Assembly (NCBI GenBank): GCA_026874595.1
Contig: CM049311.1
Span: 60,013,453-60,077,452 of the forward strand
Reading direction: 5' to 3'
DNA: 64,000 bases
Source: Sipunculus nudus
Lineage: Eukaryota; Annelida; Sipuncula; Golfingiida; Sipunculidae
The notes under the pieces are model-generated. The model did not search any database. It had not been told where the DNA came from and saw nothing but the letters and a program-made list of their open reading frames with translations. Every line of letters starts with the position of its first letter. Position 1 is the first letter of the stretch. A program made the translations under genes and the position numbers. This document shows, in pieces, positions 1 through 12,649 of this stretch.

Positions 1-1017
1 TTATTCACGTCACATGAAAGATTATTCTGGTCATATTGACATTAAATTTTAGTCAGTGGGAATTCAACAGATAGAAATTGGTAGTACTCAATATACCACG
101 ATGGTGTTAACGTTTGTATTTTAACGAGAATTTTGTAAGGGTATGGGGAATCAGGATAATGGGCATTTCAGGTTGTTTTATGCTGTTTAAATATCATGGA
201 ATTTAAGAGAATTCAAGAGTTAATTTAAAAGTGGATTTTTTGTATATTCAAAGGAAAGAGCAACGGAAATCGTCGTAATATTTTCCGCACAATGTGTAAG
301 ACGGACACCCCACTTACAACAATAGGAGCTTCTGACAGTTTTTCTCCCTGGTTAAGGCCCCTAGGAATTTCTGTAAACGTAGGCGGCCGTGAAACACCGT
401 GTACACCTTTTCATGACTGGTCAGATTATCGATTGCGTTCTGAAATTGCACGACCGCTGAACTAATAACGAATAACAACAATTCCTTTTTTTTTATTTTC
501 TTTCGTAGCTTGCTCCGTAGTACGTTGGCTGATTTAGGACACAGAAAAAAAATTATCTCGAGATCTCGACATAGAATTTCGCAAAAAAAATTTGGGAAGC
601 AAAAAAATTATTTTGGAAGCAAAAACAAAATTGAGAAAGCAAAAAAAAAAAATTAAGGAAGCAAAAAAAATAAAGGTAACCCTAGCTGGGAATGGGTCTT
701 ATAACGCCACTTTGACGTATAAACATTTTATCTACAGGCTACTTGTACACAAGGTACTTGAGTACAGATATAAGATTAAAACATGTAACCGAGTTATTGA
801 TCCCTGGTTGATGTTCGTTAGAGCATGTGAAGCAATGCAGTATTTGTTATTTACAGAACTCTGTACTCTCTGAATTGAAGCCAGATGTTTCTGCCGGACG
901 TCTTTCTATTACGATCGGAGCAATGTTTGCACACCCCCCCCCCCCCCCCCACCCCCGATGTTATAAAAACACGTGGGTATAGACAAAGACACAGCCTTTA
1001 TCCATGGGATTGGCTCA
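1..1017. other. Intergenic, no gene seen
   Basis: I see no supportable coding exon. An A-rich stretch around 585-680 repeats a GGAAGCAAAA-like unit about four times, which explains the lysine-rich open frame there; I treat it as low-complexity sequence. A run of 17 C lies at 934-950. Confidence 0.6.
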
Positions 1018-2840
1018 TTTTTAGCTCAGCTGACTGTAAGTCAACTCAGGTATAGGAATGGCGCTTTGTCCGTCGTCCGGCCGGCCGTCTAGCCGTCCGG
1101 CCGTCCGTTAGCAGGGCACAAATCGTAACTGCTGGTCCTAGAAACTTCTAAGTGAACATCCTGGGAGGTCAATAAAAAATCTCCTTGGAAACCTGAAATT
1201 AGGTCACTGTGACCTATATCCTCCGAGCTATTGGGCTTGAAAGTACCCCAAGATTAATCAAAAATATAATACAAAACCTCCAATATCTTGATAATTAATG
1301 CACGGATTGTCATGAATTTTGCCTTGAGTATTGACAATGACTAGTTTTTTTTCAGTTCCTGAAAAGTTGTGGCGCCACCTGTATTTTTTCTTATTTTAAC
1401 GAATATTTTTCTATTTTTTTTCACTATAAAATGACAACAATCATGTCAGTTTTTTCAGCTGCAATTACATCCAGTGTCCCAAAACCTGGTGTGTTTATTG
1501 ATCACAAGTGGATGCCATATAGTTATCACCCTGTCTGTCTGTCTGTTTGTCTGTCTGTCCATCCATCCATCCACAAAAATTTGTTTTCAGATGATAACTT
1601 GACTTACATATGGCCCACCACTAAAGCAAGAACCTATATGATTTTGGGGTCATGAAGTCAGAGGTCAAGGTCACAGGACTCACTTTTTTAAAAGATTATG
1701 GCTGCATTTTCAGCCAAGCTTTTCATCCCAAACTTTCCATTTTGCACATTTAGCTGACTTGCCAGTATGGGGAGATCATAAATGAATTTGAGGTCACATG
1801 GTCAAAGGTCAAGGTCACATTGGCCATCTGTTCACAAATTAGTTTCCTGATGATAACACCAGTTTAGTTTGACATATTGGTTTCAAACTTAACTTATATT
1901 TGACTCACCACTAAAGTTAGAACCGTGTGGATTTTGGGGTCCAACGGTCAAAGGTCAAGGTCACAGGACTCATTTCTTAAAAAAGAATACATATGCATTT
2001 GAAGCCAAACTTTTCATCGCAAACCTTCCATCTTCAAGATATTGCTCACCTGCCAATAGGGGAAGAATCTGTTCAGTTTACGAGTCATGAGGTCAAAGGT
2101 CAAGGTCATAGTACCCACTTATTCAGAAAGATTGTGGATGCATTTTAAGCCAAACTTTTCATCCCAAACCTTCCATCTTGCACAAATAGCTGAGCTGCCA
2201 ATAGGGGAAGAACCTGATTGATTCGGGGGTCATGGTCACAGGGGCCCATCTGTCCACATCTTTGTTTCTGTATGATATCTGAGAGTTGGATTGACATATT
2301 GGTTTCAATTTTGACGTATATATAACCCACCAATAATGCAAGAATCCTTTTGATTTTGGTGTCATAAGGCAAAAGGTAGAGTTCACAGGACCCACTTCTT
2401 TAAAAAGATTGTTGATGTATTTTTAGCCAAACTTTCTTTCCCAAACCTTCTATCTTCCAGATGTTGCTCAGCTGCCAAAAGTGGAAGTAACTTATGGATT
2501 TCTGGGGTCACAAGGTCAAGGGTCAAGGTCACGGGGGCAGTCTATTCACATATTAGTTTCCAGATGATAACACCAGTTTGGTTTGAAATATTGGTTTCAA
2601 ACTTGACTTATATATGGCTCACTACTAAAGTAAGAACTGTTGATTCACAAGGGTCACAAAGTCAAAGGGTAAGGTCACAGGGCCCATCCATTCACATATT
2701 AGTTTATGGATGATAACTCAAGTTTGGGTAGACAGGTTGGCTTCAAACTGATCACAAGACCAATATCTCGGAAAACCTCATAAAGCTATATCCTTATATA
2801 CAAATGCAGCTGAGCGTCGAGACCCATATGGGTCCCTAAT
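1018..2840 (+). repeat. Dispersed repeat family R1, long copy a
   Basis: This is the longest well-preserved copy of the window's main repeat. It begins with TTTTTAGCTCAGCTGACTG and a GTCCGTCGTCCG tract. It then carries AGGTCACTGTGACCT (1201-1215), the GTGGCGCCACCTG palindrome (about 1370), and five or more degenerate internal units. Each unit contains a GGTCAAAGGTCAAGGTCAC-like block, a 'catcccaaaccttccatctt'-like block and a 'gccaataggggaa'-like block. It ends near a CAGCTGAGCG motif at about 2810. The same modules recur at 12650-14720 and 32732-33500 in the same orientation, and at 50340-51260 and 57490-59040 in reverse. No transposase or reverse transcriptase is visible, so it looks non-autonomous or decayed. 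The short open frames inside are by-products of the repeat. Confidence 0.85.
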
Positions 2841-3240
2841 TATGAAAGGTTTAATAAATTATGTTTACCTAGATTATGTTTCTGATAACCTTCACTTCTT
2901 TCATATGTATATGCATATGTATTACAAAGATTCTATAAATAAGGCAGGTGAATAGCGACTTTAAGACCAAAGCAGGGCATTTTGCTGAAGAAAAATCATG
3001 ATGAGAGATGATCGAAATATTTAAACCGTTTATTTATGAATATAAAACATATATGAAGATAGGTTGACTAAAGGTAATCTGAGCAAATAGTTATAGCTAT
3101 AGTGGATAAAGACTTGGGCTTTAGGGGCTGAAGCACCCCCCCCCCCCCCCCAGCGTACCTACCAGAAAACACAGTAATCATTTTTAGCATATTTTCACTT
3201 ATGATGGTCTAATACATGTTCCATAAAACAACACACCATT

Positions 3241-3375
3241 TCAATAAAAAACAAAAGCTGAAAGAAATTGTACAAAAAGCGTGTTTCTATAAGAAGCTCA
3301 TATTTATTTTTCAATAAAAACAAAAGCTGAAAGAAATTGTACAAAAAGCGTGTTTCTATAAGAAGCTCATATTTA
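3241..3375. repeat. Tandem duplication, two copies of ~70 bp
   Basis: The stretch from TCAATAAAAA to CTCATATTTA is present twice, at about 3241-3307 and 3311-3375, and the copies are nearly identical. The second copy runs directly into the 26-nt C run. The near identity points to a recent duplication or slippage event. Confidence 0.85.
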
Positions 3376-3376
3376 G

Positions 3377-3402
3377 CCCCCCCCCCCCCCCCCCCCCCCC
3401 CC
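3377..3402. repeat. Poly-C tract (26 nt)
   Basis: This is an uninterrupted C run at the end of the tandem duplication. It is the longest homopolymer seen in the window. On the minus strand it is poly-G, and it yields spurious polyglycine frames. Confidence 0.95.
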
Positions 3403-4599
3403 GTGAGCAAGGGGCCATATCAGTGTATTTGTGTTTAAAGCAGGATTATTGGCCAGGCCGGCTACCTTTTTTGGTAGGTCCTCTTTTTTTAAAGCAGGAG
3501 AGAGAGAGAGAGAGAGAGAATAGTTAGAATTCCCGTCGATAGTTATGCTCTCGGGGACATGTTTATATTGATATGTTACGAACAAGAACTGTCAATTCTC
3601 AATCTCGACTTCCGCTGACAACTGTATAAAAAGGGGTAACTAAGTGTGACCAAGGAGTTTCTAACAAACTCCTTTATGTGACGGTCCCCCGCTCTGTGGC
3701 ATGCGTCATGGCCACGTGAGGATGGTGGGATAGACCATTTACTTGCTCAGTGCAAATTGTTTGCCCATATGTTGACAGTATATACACATTTGATCTCTTA
3801 AAACTATACGTTTGCTTGCAAAGATATTATTTCTCACACTTAGGCATGTATATAAGGCCTAAGGCGCCGAAAAGTTTGATCATGACGCCCAGATCGAAAT
3901 TACGTAGGTAGGGAAACAATCACAGGCATGCCTATTTCGTAGTTCTGGAAAATGACCCTGAAAACAACGTGGCATATCGGCAAACCACAAAGGGGGTTTC
4001 CATCAGTAAGCCAGGTGAACATAGCCTTCACAACCCTGCAGTTATAAAATGTAGTATTTATTTTATGTGTGGCACAGGGGGTGTATTGCGTAAAATTTAT
4101 ATATCTAGGCCTATGCAGGGTTATAAGAAAATGTTGTGCTTTCAGTTATTGCACATGACTCTTGAAAAAGTTTTACTAAGATGTTTGTATTCAACAACTT
4201 TTTATGATACAACAAAACGTTAAATGAACAGTTGTGAATTATTTGAAATCCTTACTACCGCATGTCATTTTAGACAAAGAGTAATTGAATAATTGTATGT
4301 CCTCGGCAAAATATATCGTTTTCAAAACTTACTATACTTTGTAATATACCAAAACATTATTATCAGGGCTGATGGCTTTTTGGAAAGCACCAGTATTACA
4401 TTGGGATTCCCATGTTGCACGTTTAATCACGTTTTATTGACTATATGATTATATTCGGCTGACTAACAAAGTTTTCGTTCAAGTGATGTTTTTCATTGAT
4501 CGTCATTAAAATTGGAAATACATCATGTGCATGACTGAGCATGTAAAAAAGATCATTGTAGGATACTTTAAGGCACTATTGGACTTTTCTAAACGTTTG

Positions 4600-7190
4600 A
4601 AGTAGGGCATATGCTGTTCTTAAGTTTGAATCCCATTGCTCCAATCAGTATTGCAGATAAGTCTGAAAACTGATCACATTCACTTTGAATTTCAAGGTCA
4701 GATCTACAGAAATATGGGATTTCTTACGAACACCATTACTTTTGGCGAAATGCAAATTTCCCCCTCAAATTTATTACACAAATTATTTCAACAAAGTTCT
4801 CATATTATTTTGAAAACTGGTGACCTTTCCCCTTGATCTTCATGGTCAAATAAGCTAAATGTAGGATGGTAAAGCCCATAACACTTGAAGTAGAGTACCT
4901 TTTTTCTTCAAATTTGATACAGAATGTTTTTAACCATACAGTTCTTGGATGAAAAACAGGTGACCTTGAGATTGATCTTCAATATCAAGATCTTTTGGAA
5001 TTTTAATAAAGTGTATTAAAAAGTGTACTTCTTTCCTCTTTTTCGAACTGCTCCCATACCATTAACTCTAAAAAAGCAACTACATTTACATACCTCTATA
5101 CCTGAAGATTATTATTATTAAAACCCTCTGTTTTCATTTGCGAACCTCTCTTATTCTTTAGTCGATAACATGTGGGGGAGGGGGTTATTTTCAAATAAAA
5201 TTATGGCAATAGTTTAAAAATCTGGAAGATCAAACTTTTCTCCTTAATGTTCTTTTAATTGCAAAACGTCTTTTTACAATTGCATTTCGGTTGATATTAA
5301 ACATAATTACTTAGGCTGGTTATAGAGTATATAAAGATAGTAGTTTGCTAAACTTCAGGATTGTACAAGACTGGTGGTGCCGCCTGCATTTGATTTTTTT
5401 AAATTTTTTTTTTCGCATTTTACATGTATATTTCAGACTATCAAATTACAGCACTGCAGTCATGTTAGTCATTAAGGATAGTTTTACAAGTGGAACGAAA
5501 CTAATGAATCCATCTATATATAAAGTTGATTTTTTCTTTATTAATTCCACTCATTCAAGGCTACAGATTTAGAGCAATAGTGTCAGTTTCTCAGCAACTA
5601 CGTCATTGATTGTATGCTTATTTATCACGAATTGTTATTAGCTGGACAAGACTGCTCGCATCACCCATATTTTTGTTGCATGCCTGCCTTTTATTTGAAT
5701 TTTCAGACAGTTTTGTGATCACTTTTTCGTCAGTTTCTCAGCAGTGTGTTCATTAGTTGCTCTGAAACTTAGGTTGCCATATGATCATAGATAGTTTTAC
5801 CTATTAACAAGACTAGTGGCGCCACATTTTATTTTCATGTTTACACATCTATCTTGTATTTTTAGAATATCAGAATAGAGCAAAAGATTATGTTGGTTTA
5901 TAGATTGTTTGCAACTATTTTATTTATGCTTACTATCTGTAGTTTTATCAGTTGAATAATACTTGTGGCACCACCTTCAAATCTGCGTATTTTTAGCTCA
6001 TTTATGATTTATAGGCGCGGGGTCTGTCCGTCGCCCATCCCTATAATAACAGCTTCTTCAGCAATTTTGTGCGCCTGTGCATATTTGGTCAAGTGCGCCG
6101 CAAACCAAATTTAAAGGCGCCTCCCACATTTACAGTGATTATATGTGTTGATATGCGGTTTTTTTTGGCCCTTTGAAAACTGCGCCTTTTGAGCATTCCA
6201 GACAACTATGTGGTCAAAGTTTAACAAACCTGATAAAATTGAACCGGCATGAACACTACATATGAAAATTTTCTGATCGTGCAAAATACAAAAAAATATA
6301 CCAAACCAGTTTTACAGAACTTTCGTAGTCACATTTGTCAGTAGACTGCATTTGTCTTTTCCGGTGAATCTATTCAGACACTACCAACATTTCCTTTCAG
6401 CTACTGCTAAGCTGATTCTCCAAAAGGTTTTTACGTATGTTGGTCTGGGTATAAGTGGGTCAGTTGATCAATTTAGTGGCGCCCTCTACATTTTGTATGA
6501 CGTTACGAGTATTTTGAATCCACATTTCTCTTGTACATCAGCATATAGCAGTAACTATATATATATATATATAAGTCATAACCGCCATAACTGGATTGGT
6601 TATTAAAACTTGACACACTTCGGACTCAAAGTGAAGGAAGAATTGTATCTGCTTTAGTGCCAGACGGGCCATGGTCATGTTCATAGCTGAAACTTATCCT
6701 TAGTTTGGTTTTCAGGTGATAAGTTTATGTTTTCATTGATTGACTGCATTCGTACTTCAAACATATTAACAATCACTAGGACGAATATACCAAATTGAGG
6801 GTCAAAAGGTCAAAGGACTTAGGTTAAGGCCACAATGCAAGGTTATAATCAGTTTAATTCTCAGATGACGAATTCTTGTTAGGCTTGATTACTCTGATTC
6901 TAGCTTGATATAGTTAGTAGTGAATGGTTCAGTTCAAAATTTACATCGGTGTTACCCATCACTCACTGGAAAGAATCCAATTGAATTTTTGGCAAAAGTC
7001 CAAGGTAAGCATTGTTTACATTTGATGTCTGAATGATCAACTGAATGATCAAGCTTCGCCACATGGGACTTATCCGAGAGCCCCATGCATTATACGCAAA
7101 GAGGAAACATGACCAATTATTAGAGGCTGGTTTGCAGTCTATATATATATAGGTCTTTGTGTTATATGTAGATTTCCTCATGTAAGGTTA
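4600..7190 (+). repeat. Diverged R1-related repeat region
   Basis: Modules match copy b at 13900-14720: 'gaaaactggtgacctt' blocks (about 4815 and 4950), variants of the GTGGCGCCAC palindrome (about 5376, 5817, 5967 and 6477), and a TTTTTAGCTCA plus GTCCGTCG tract at about 5993-6035. An AAGGTCAAAGG block lies at about 6805. The order is scrambled and identity looks low, so this is an old copy or several nested copies. No coding exon is supported. Confidence 0.6.
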
Positions 7191-9193
7191 TACGAAACAT
7201 TCAGTAGATTAATTTTATAATGACAAAATAATTAAAACGTCACTATAATTTGAATATACACAATTATAAAATAAATAGTTAAGCAATAAAAGGCATTTCA
7301 AAGCATAAGATATCCCAAGAATGGGTCAGCCTAAATTATAATTCGTCCCTGAAGAGCTTTATAATCTGTTTCAGATTAATCTGTTTCAGATTACTGCATG
7401 GACTGCTTGCATATCCAATGCCACTGTCTCGTGAAGATTATGTGAAAAAGTATGAAAAATATTTGTTGAAATATTTTGAAAATTTCTGTTGAAATTTTGC
7501 CCACAGATAGATGATTAAGGTTCAGACGTCATGCAGAGTCCTATCAAATGTGATTATGGCGTATACATGTGTATAATCTTCAACTTCTAAAGTTTCGTGT
7601 TGAGTTAATTTCATACACATGCATAAATGACTTTGTGAATTATTCTTTAAACCATGTTGTGTTCATTGATGAATCATTTAATTAAGTAGTGTTTAGTTCA
7701 TATGAACCGGTTGATCTTTTTCTGGTTTGTCAGTGGGGTATGTTCATTTATGAGAATCGGGCCCTTATTTCTTTCATTTTTGAGACTTTGACAAACAGAG
7801 TAACTGCATGTGCCATTTCACAACAATGCGTGCAAGAATTGCCCGACAGCTTGGTATATGTTTATTGGTCCTGTTAGTTCCATAGCAATTAAGCTGTCCG
7901 ACTGTAAGCCTCTTACAAATTGAAACGTAAGGGCTGCATGGAACATAACTTTGTTCATGAACATGCTGGAACATCTTACCATGCCATTAAAAATCATATT
8001 TTTTCTTATTAAATCATTTGCAACCCACGCTCGGGATGCAGCTGGCTTTTTGGGTTCAAGTGTAGAACTTTTAATTGAAGGTCCAGGCCCATGCATGGAC
8101 CACTTGGTGTGTGCGTCTTTAAAAGAGTTTAATTATAGAAGCCCATGCATGCAAAATTTACTTATTCCATCATGTATATATATCCCATGATGCCATTTAA
8201 TTAGATTTGTTGGTGGGTCGGCAGACGAGAAATCAAATTTGAAAATTTAAAGATATGAATTAGCAAGAGAAAAGGTATGTAAAACCTTGTATATTATCTG
8301 TATATATGTGTGTGTGTGTGTGATTGTGTGTGTATGTATGTACTTGACATATTCCCATTTTTATCTGCAAACTATATGTGACCTTAATTACCTATAATGC
8401 TTTTTAAAAAGCTTAAATTTTATTTTGTTTTCGTTACTAAAGTTAAAAATATGTTTACATGCAGAGTTAGATTAACCTGTGTGCAATTATAAATTTTGTA
8501 TAATACAATTAAAATTAAATAAAACTGCTCTAGCATTTGTATTAGCATTAAATCCCTTTGACAAGTTTTAATTCGAAATTGATTTCTTATTATTTTAAGT
8601 AGTTCCATTTGTGATTAAAAGCTGCCAGTCGCATTTGAACCATGCGTGCATGAGACCTTGCATGCATGAAGGCGGCGCTATACACAACATATGATTGTAT
8701 ATACGTAAGGTATGTATAAGTAAAATACATGTAAAAGTTGATAACGCTAGAAGTTTACAAGTTAACTCTGTACCTGTCGGTCATGAAGGATAAAGGACAC
8801 ATTATAGGCCCAGGGTATAGAAAACGAATGCGCAATATGGCGCCCTTAAAAATTAAAAATAAATATATATAAAATCAAAAGATGTCAACTATAGAAGGAC
8901 CAAAGATTTATAAATTCCCAGTCAACAGTCCAACACTATATACACATGTAGTTCTAGAAAAAGTATATGTTTGCATAACTTGTGAATTCATAATTAATAA
9001 ATCTTACCTTATCCGACTTGTACACAGAGTACAAGGCCTATTTCTGATTACACAATTAGAGCTGCTGTCAGCAAAGTTAGAGCCTGCGTAGGCCTACAAT
9101 TTCATCCAAATCAATGGTAAGATTGGGCCAACCAGAGGCGAAACTCAAGATTGACTGCCAGTAAACTCAATGTGAAACGTCAGTGCAAGTACC

Positions 9194-9263
<70 letters not shown>

Positions 9264-9440
9264 TAACCAGAATCACCTGATGATCGGGTCGCATCCCGTG
9301 AAACAGACTGTTGAGAATTTACAGTGTTGTTTTTCTTCAGAGTTATATATATATATCCTATACATACAAACTGAAACTCCAAAGGAAATACCAGAGGGGG
9401 GAACCAAATTAGTGTGTTATCGTGCACGTGATCACTGTTG
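7191..9440. other. Intergenic, no gene seen
   Basis: AT-rich DNA with no supportable exon. It contains a TG tract near 8307-8328 and a long TA tract at 9196-9261. Short open frames here lack recognisable domains and splice context. Confidence 0.55.
9196..9261. repeat. (TA)n microsatellite
   Basis: About 33 uninterrupted TA units. Such tracts are likely length-polymorphic and prone to assembly error. Confidence 0.97.
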
Positions 9441-9445
9441 AGGGC

Positions 9446-9453
9446 TATATAAA
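9446..9453 (+). promoter_or_regulatory. TATA box candidate
   Basis: TATATAAA lies 32 nt before an ATG (9485) that opens a short frame ending at a good splice donor. A CACGTG E-box sits upstream at 9425-9430. The spacing suits a TATA promoter with a very short 5' UTR. This is inference only. Confidence 0.4.
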
Positions 9454-9484
9454 CGGAGAGCGCTTCTGTTAACCGATAATTCTG

Positions 9485-9553
9485 ATGGCGCAGGCGGGTA
9501 AACGAATGTGGTGGCCTAAACTTCACCAGGGGCTTGGACAGAATGCATCAGAG
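9485..9553 (+). CDS. Candidate first coding exon, unknown protein
   Basis: A 23-codon open frame starts with ATG at 9485 (MAQAGKRM...) and ends exactly at GAG|GTGAGG, a good donor, in phase 0. It sits just downstream of TATATAAA. The composition differs from the AT-rich surroundings, with tryptophan, proline and glycine codons. I do not recognise the peptide and could not identify the next exon in the following 10 kb. It could be the start of an unrelated gene, a retained fragment of a mobile element, or chance. It does not match the N-termini of the IAP genes in this window. Confidence 0.3.
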
Positions 9554-9638
9554 GTGAGGTTAGATTGCATTTATATTAATTTATGACAAAGATTCGAATA
9601 TTGACTATTTCTGTAAAAAATATTTAATTATGTGTGTG

Positions 9639-9686
<48 letters not shown>

Positions 9687-11329
9687 ACGTGAAGCATGCA
9701 TAAGTAAATTACTAAAATGTGGTACAAAGAATATAGACGATAGATGATCCAAACTTTTTTAGTAGCAGTTATTTCAAATGTGAGAGTAACAAAGTGATTG
9801 TTATATTTATCTTGCATTAAATAAGCTTAAAATTCGGTACTGTTAAAAACAAGGTTTAACCTGGTTTAACGTCGGCGAAATATTGACGAGCTGCAAATTG
9901 CCTGGTTAAAATCTAAAAGGTAGACTTAGAAATACATTTACCAACTTTTTGTTCTAAGTATATATATTTTCTTTTTGGAAAAGTCATCGAATACTGTCAC
10001 CAAGAAAGCTATAAACTTGATTGTTTAAATGTTTCTTATTGTCATCTTTACGTCCAAGAAATGATTTATCAACAACCAAGATTTTAGGAGGTATATCATT
10101 AAGAAAAGAGTTTATGCACAGTGATGGTAGGATTATTCGCTGTTCTATAACCACAAAATGACATCTACATGGAAATCCAAGTTATTGTCCCCATGTTGCA
10201 ATTTGCTGGTGTGATATAGCCTTTCCCTTCGCTATTGATATAGCCATCTAACATTACAAACGACTGTATAGCCTGGTACATAGTCATGCCATGAACACCC
10301 ATACTGCCTTAAACATATGGCAGGTGATGGGAACCAAGCTAGCAATACGTTTCCACGCAATCGACTCTTTTACATGTCACCAAATGAATTATGTCATATG
10401 AAAAAAAGAGAAATGTGCAAGTCACACAAAAATTATCACTTTATGGGTGTCCAAAAAAGCTTCGCATTTACCATGAGATATCTTTGATAAAAAAGTGAAT
10501 ATCTAAAATGTGAGTATATACTTAAAATTACAGGATTAAAACAGTTGAATACAGAAATAAATATAAAGAGTAATACGCACTGCCCCTGAAAGGGGGTAAA
10601 TATTTTCTAAAAATATATAAAGAGGATCATTAAGAATTTATATTTGCATTTATTCAACCGACGAAACGACAAGGCCTCGTCGAATAACTATCAGTGAGTT
10701 CAAAAGTCATTTGGAAATATGGGTTTATGAAAAGTATTTATTTATAATGGCAGGATATAAATAAGTTGGTGGTGGAAGATTCATTGAGGTTTCAAGTCTC
10801 AATATGTCTGGCTGCAGTGAGGGTACATTTTTCAGTATAGAAACATTTGGAAGCTATCTTAATCACAGGGCTGTTCATTGATATCCTCAACTCATGAATT
10901 AGAGTGTAATAAACTATGGGTTAATCAATAATTTAATTGCTAGGGAAATAAGATATATAAAAAATGAAAATTAATTACGAATAACTTGGAAAAGAAATAC
11001 ATGAAATGAAACATGTTACTGCTCAACGGGGTAGGGTCCCCCCGCCCCCCTGGTTCCGCCACTGGTAATGGAGAGGCAAAGTAAATACTAATTCTTATTA
11101 ACATTACTGTATATAAAAGAAATATAATATATATAAAAAAAATCCCGGAGCATCTTTCCATACTTTCAACATGATGCAATTATTTATTTCTGTGTAATGT
11201 TTAAAGGTAAAGTTCCATATACACGGATTGCGGATCCGGCTTGCATAATTAGTATTACAATCGGCATTGAATACTAAAATAAAGCCAGATTTCATATGCG
11301 CGTATATTCGGCATGCATTTCGTCGATTA
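9554..11329. other. Intergenic with GA microsatellite
   Basis: A GA tract of about 40 nt lies at 9644-9683. The remainder is AT-rich with no supportable exon. A CCCCGCCCCCCTGGTTCCGCC-like stretch near 11040-11060 looks like a fragment of a dispersed element. Confidence 0.5.
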
Positions 11330-11725
11330 AGCTGTATGCTTCCTTTTGCGTGGTTGCGGCCGCGATCCGGTTGCGGATGGAGTCAAACGTGATATTATGA
11401 AGGACTGATTCCTTTTAAGCGCTTGCGGAACGTATCCGACCTGTCATCCGATTTGTCGGATCATGTAGCGACCCGCCGACGGGTCCGACAAAAAAATTAA
11501 ACAGATGGGGTCGGACGCGGAATCCCGCTGAAATGTATCCGTCACATAGAGGTTTTCCCAGGATTATCTTTTTTATCTGCATATGCCACGAGGAAAAACG
11601 TTCTCCGCCTGAAAACATTGATTGTGTGAAACATTTACTTGTCATTCACTGGAATCAGCTTTGATGCAACTGCATACCGCAACCAAACACCGCGGCCGCG
11701 TCAGAGGAATCATATAGCTTTCGTT
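11330..11725. mobile_element. MITE-like element with inverted termini
   Basis: A CpG-rich island of about 400 bp in AT-rich DNA. The left end (GCTGTATGCTTCC..., then GCGGCCGCG and GGTTGCGG) is mirrored at the right end (CCGCAACC, then CGCGGCCGCG, then GGAATCATATAGC). The termini are imperfect inverted repeats of roughly 45-50 bp. The interior holds several short inverted CGGATC/GATCCG and GTCGGA/TCCGAC motifs. There is no coding capacity. I infer a non-autonomous DNA transposon; the superfamily is unknown and the target-site duplication is unclear. Confidence 0.6.
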
Positions 11726-12649
11726 AAAGATATATATGGTTTTCGTTTTGTCAACATGGGCACCCTATACCACTGTTTCTAACAGTTTATATATCCTACA
11801 CAGGGGCATTATAGGAACATTTCCTTGCAGGTGTTACCTGTAGTTCATCAATTTGCATGCATGCATGCAGTATATATATTTATTAGCCACAATAGCGTAA
11901 ATTCTATATATTTATATAGTTGACATAAAGGAAAACGAATTGAAAAGGCCACTGGTGTTTCTATAATACAGTTCTCTAGCATGTTTGCGTATGCACACTA
12001 GTATTAATGTGTATGTTCAACGGACACACACACAACACACACATATATATAAAAATATAATTAGGAAATCTTTCCCTCATTTAAAGTTCCATGCCGCTTC
12101 TATATACATCGGCACACCTGTATACGTTAATTCTCGAACTATATTCTGCATGCACATGAGAACCATTACTATACTATATACGAATCCACACGAGGAGTTA
12201 GAAATAGATATTTTGTAAAATAATAAAGAAAATATCATATTTGTCTTACATTTTTTTCTAATCTTCAGAATGAAACAATGATATTTAATTATACTATACC
12301 GTCTTGTCTTATACATTATACAACATTAAATCAGTTACCATAAAAAAATTAATAACCGACTAGAGCACAATAAAGATTTTGCCGGAATGAATTTCCTGTT
12401 TGGCATTCATTGAAATAAGAGCCCTTGAAACTAAATTTCCCGACACTCGTCAGTGCGCTTGGGCCCATAAAGAAACCTATATAAGGGCGGGGCGTCAGCG
12501 TATATACCAATATAAGAAGTATATATAATAACGTTTAAAAGCAAACCCATATATAGTCGAATCAGGGTTTTGTTTTTTCTATTCGGTTTTCTCATGTTAA
12601 AACGAATGCAAGTGCACACATTATGTGCACTTGGTCAGTTGTTTTTTCT
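11726..12649. other. Intergenic, no gene seen
   Basis: AT-rich DNA. The only notable site is TATATAAG at 12478-12485 followed directly by GGGCGGGGC. No downstream exon is evident. Confidence 0.5.

Larger units (their letters stand above)
2841..4600. other. Intergenic with simple repeats
   Basis: No gene is supported. It holds C runs at 3136-3151 and 3377-3402, two tandem copies of a roughly 70-bp unit (3241-3375), and a GA tract at 3498-3519. A stretch near 3966-4015 contains AAAGGGGGTTTCCAT and resembles one at 54120-54170, so it is part of another dispersed repeat. Confidence 0.55.

Noticed and set aside
592-873. Lysine-rich 93-codon frame
   Set aside because: It is produced by an A-rich short repeat, uses a non-ATG start, and has no splice or promoter context.
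1500-1575. CTGTCTGTCTGT/CCATCCATCC tract considered as a CRISPR-like or regulatory array
   Set aside because: It is a simple tetranucleotide run inside an R1 repeat copy, with no spacer structure.
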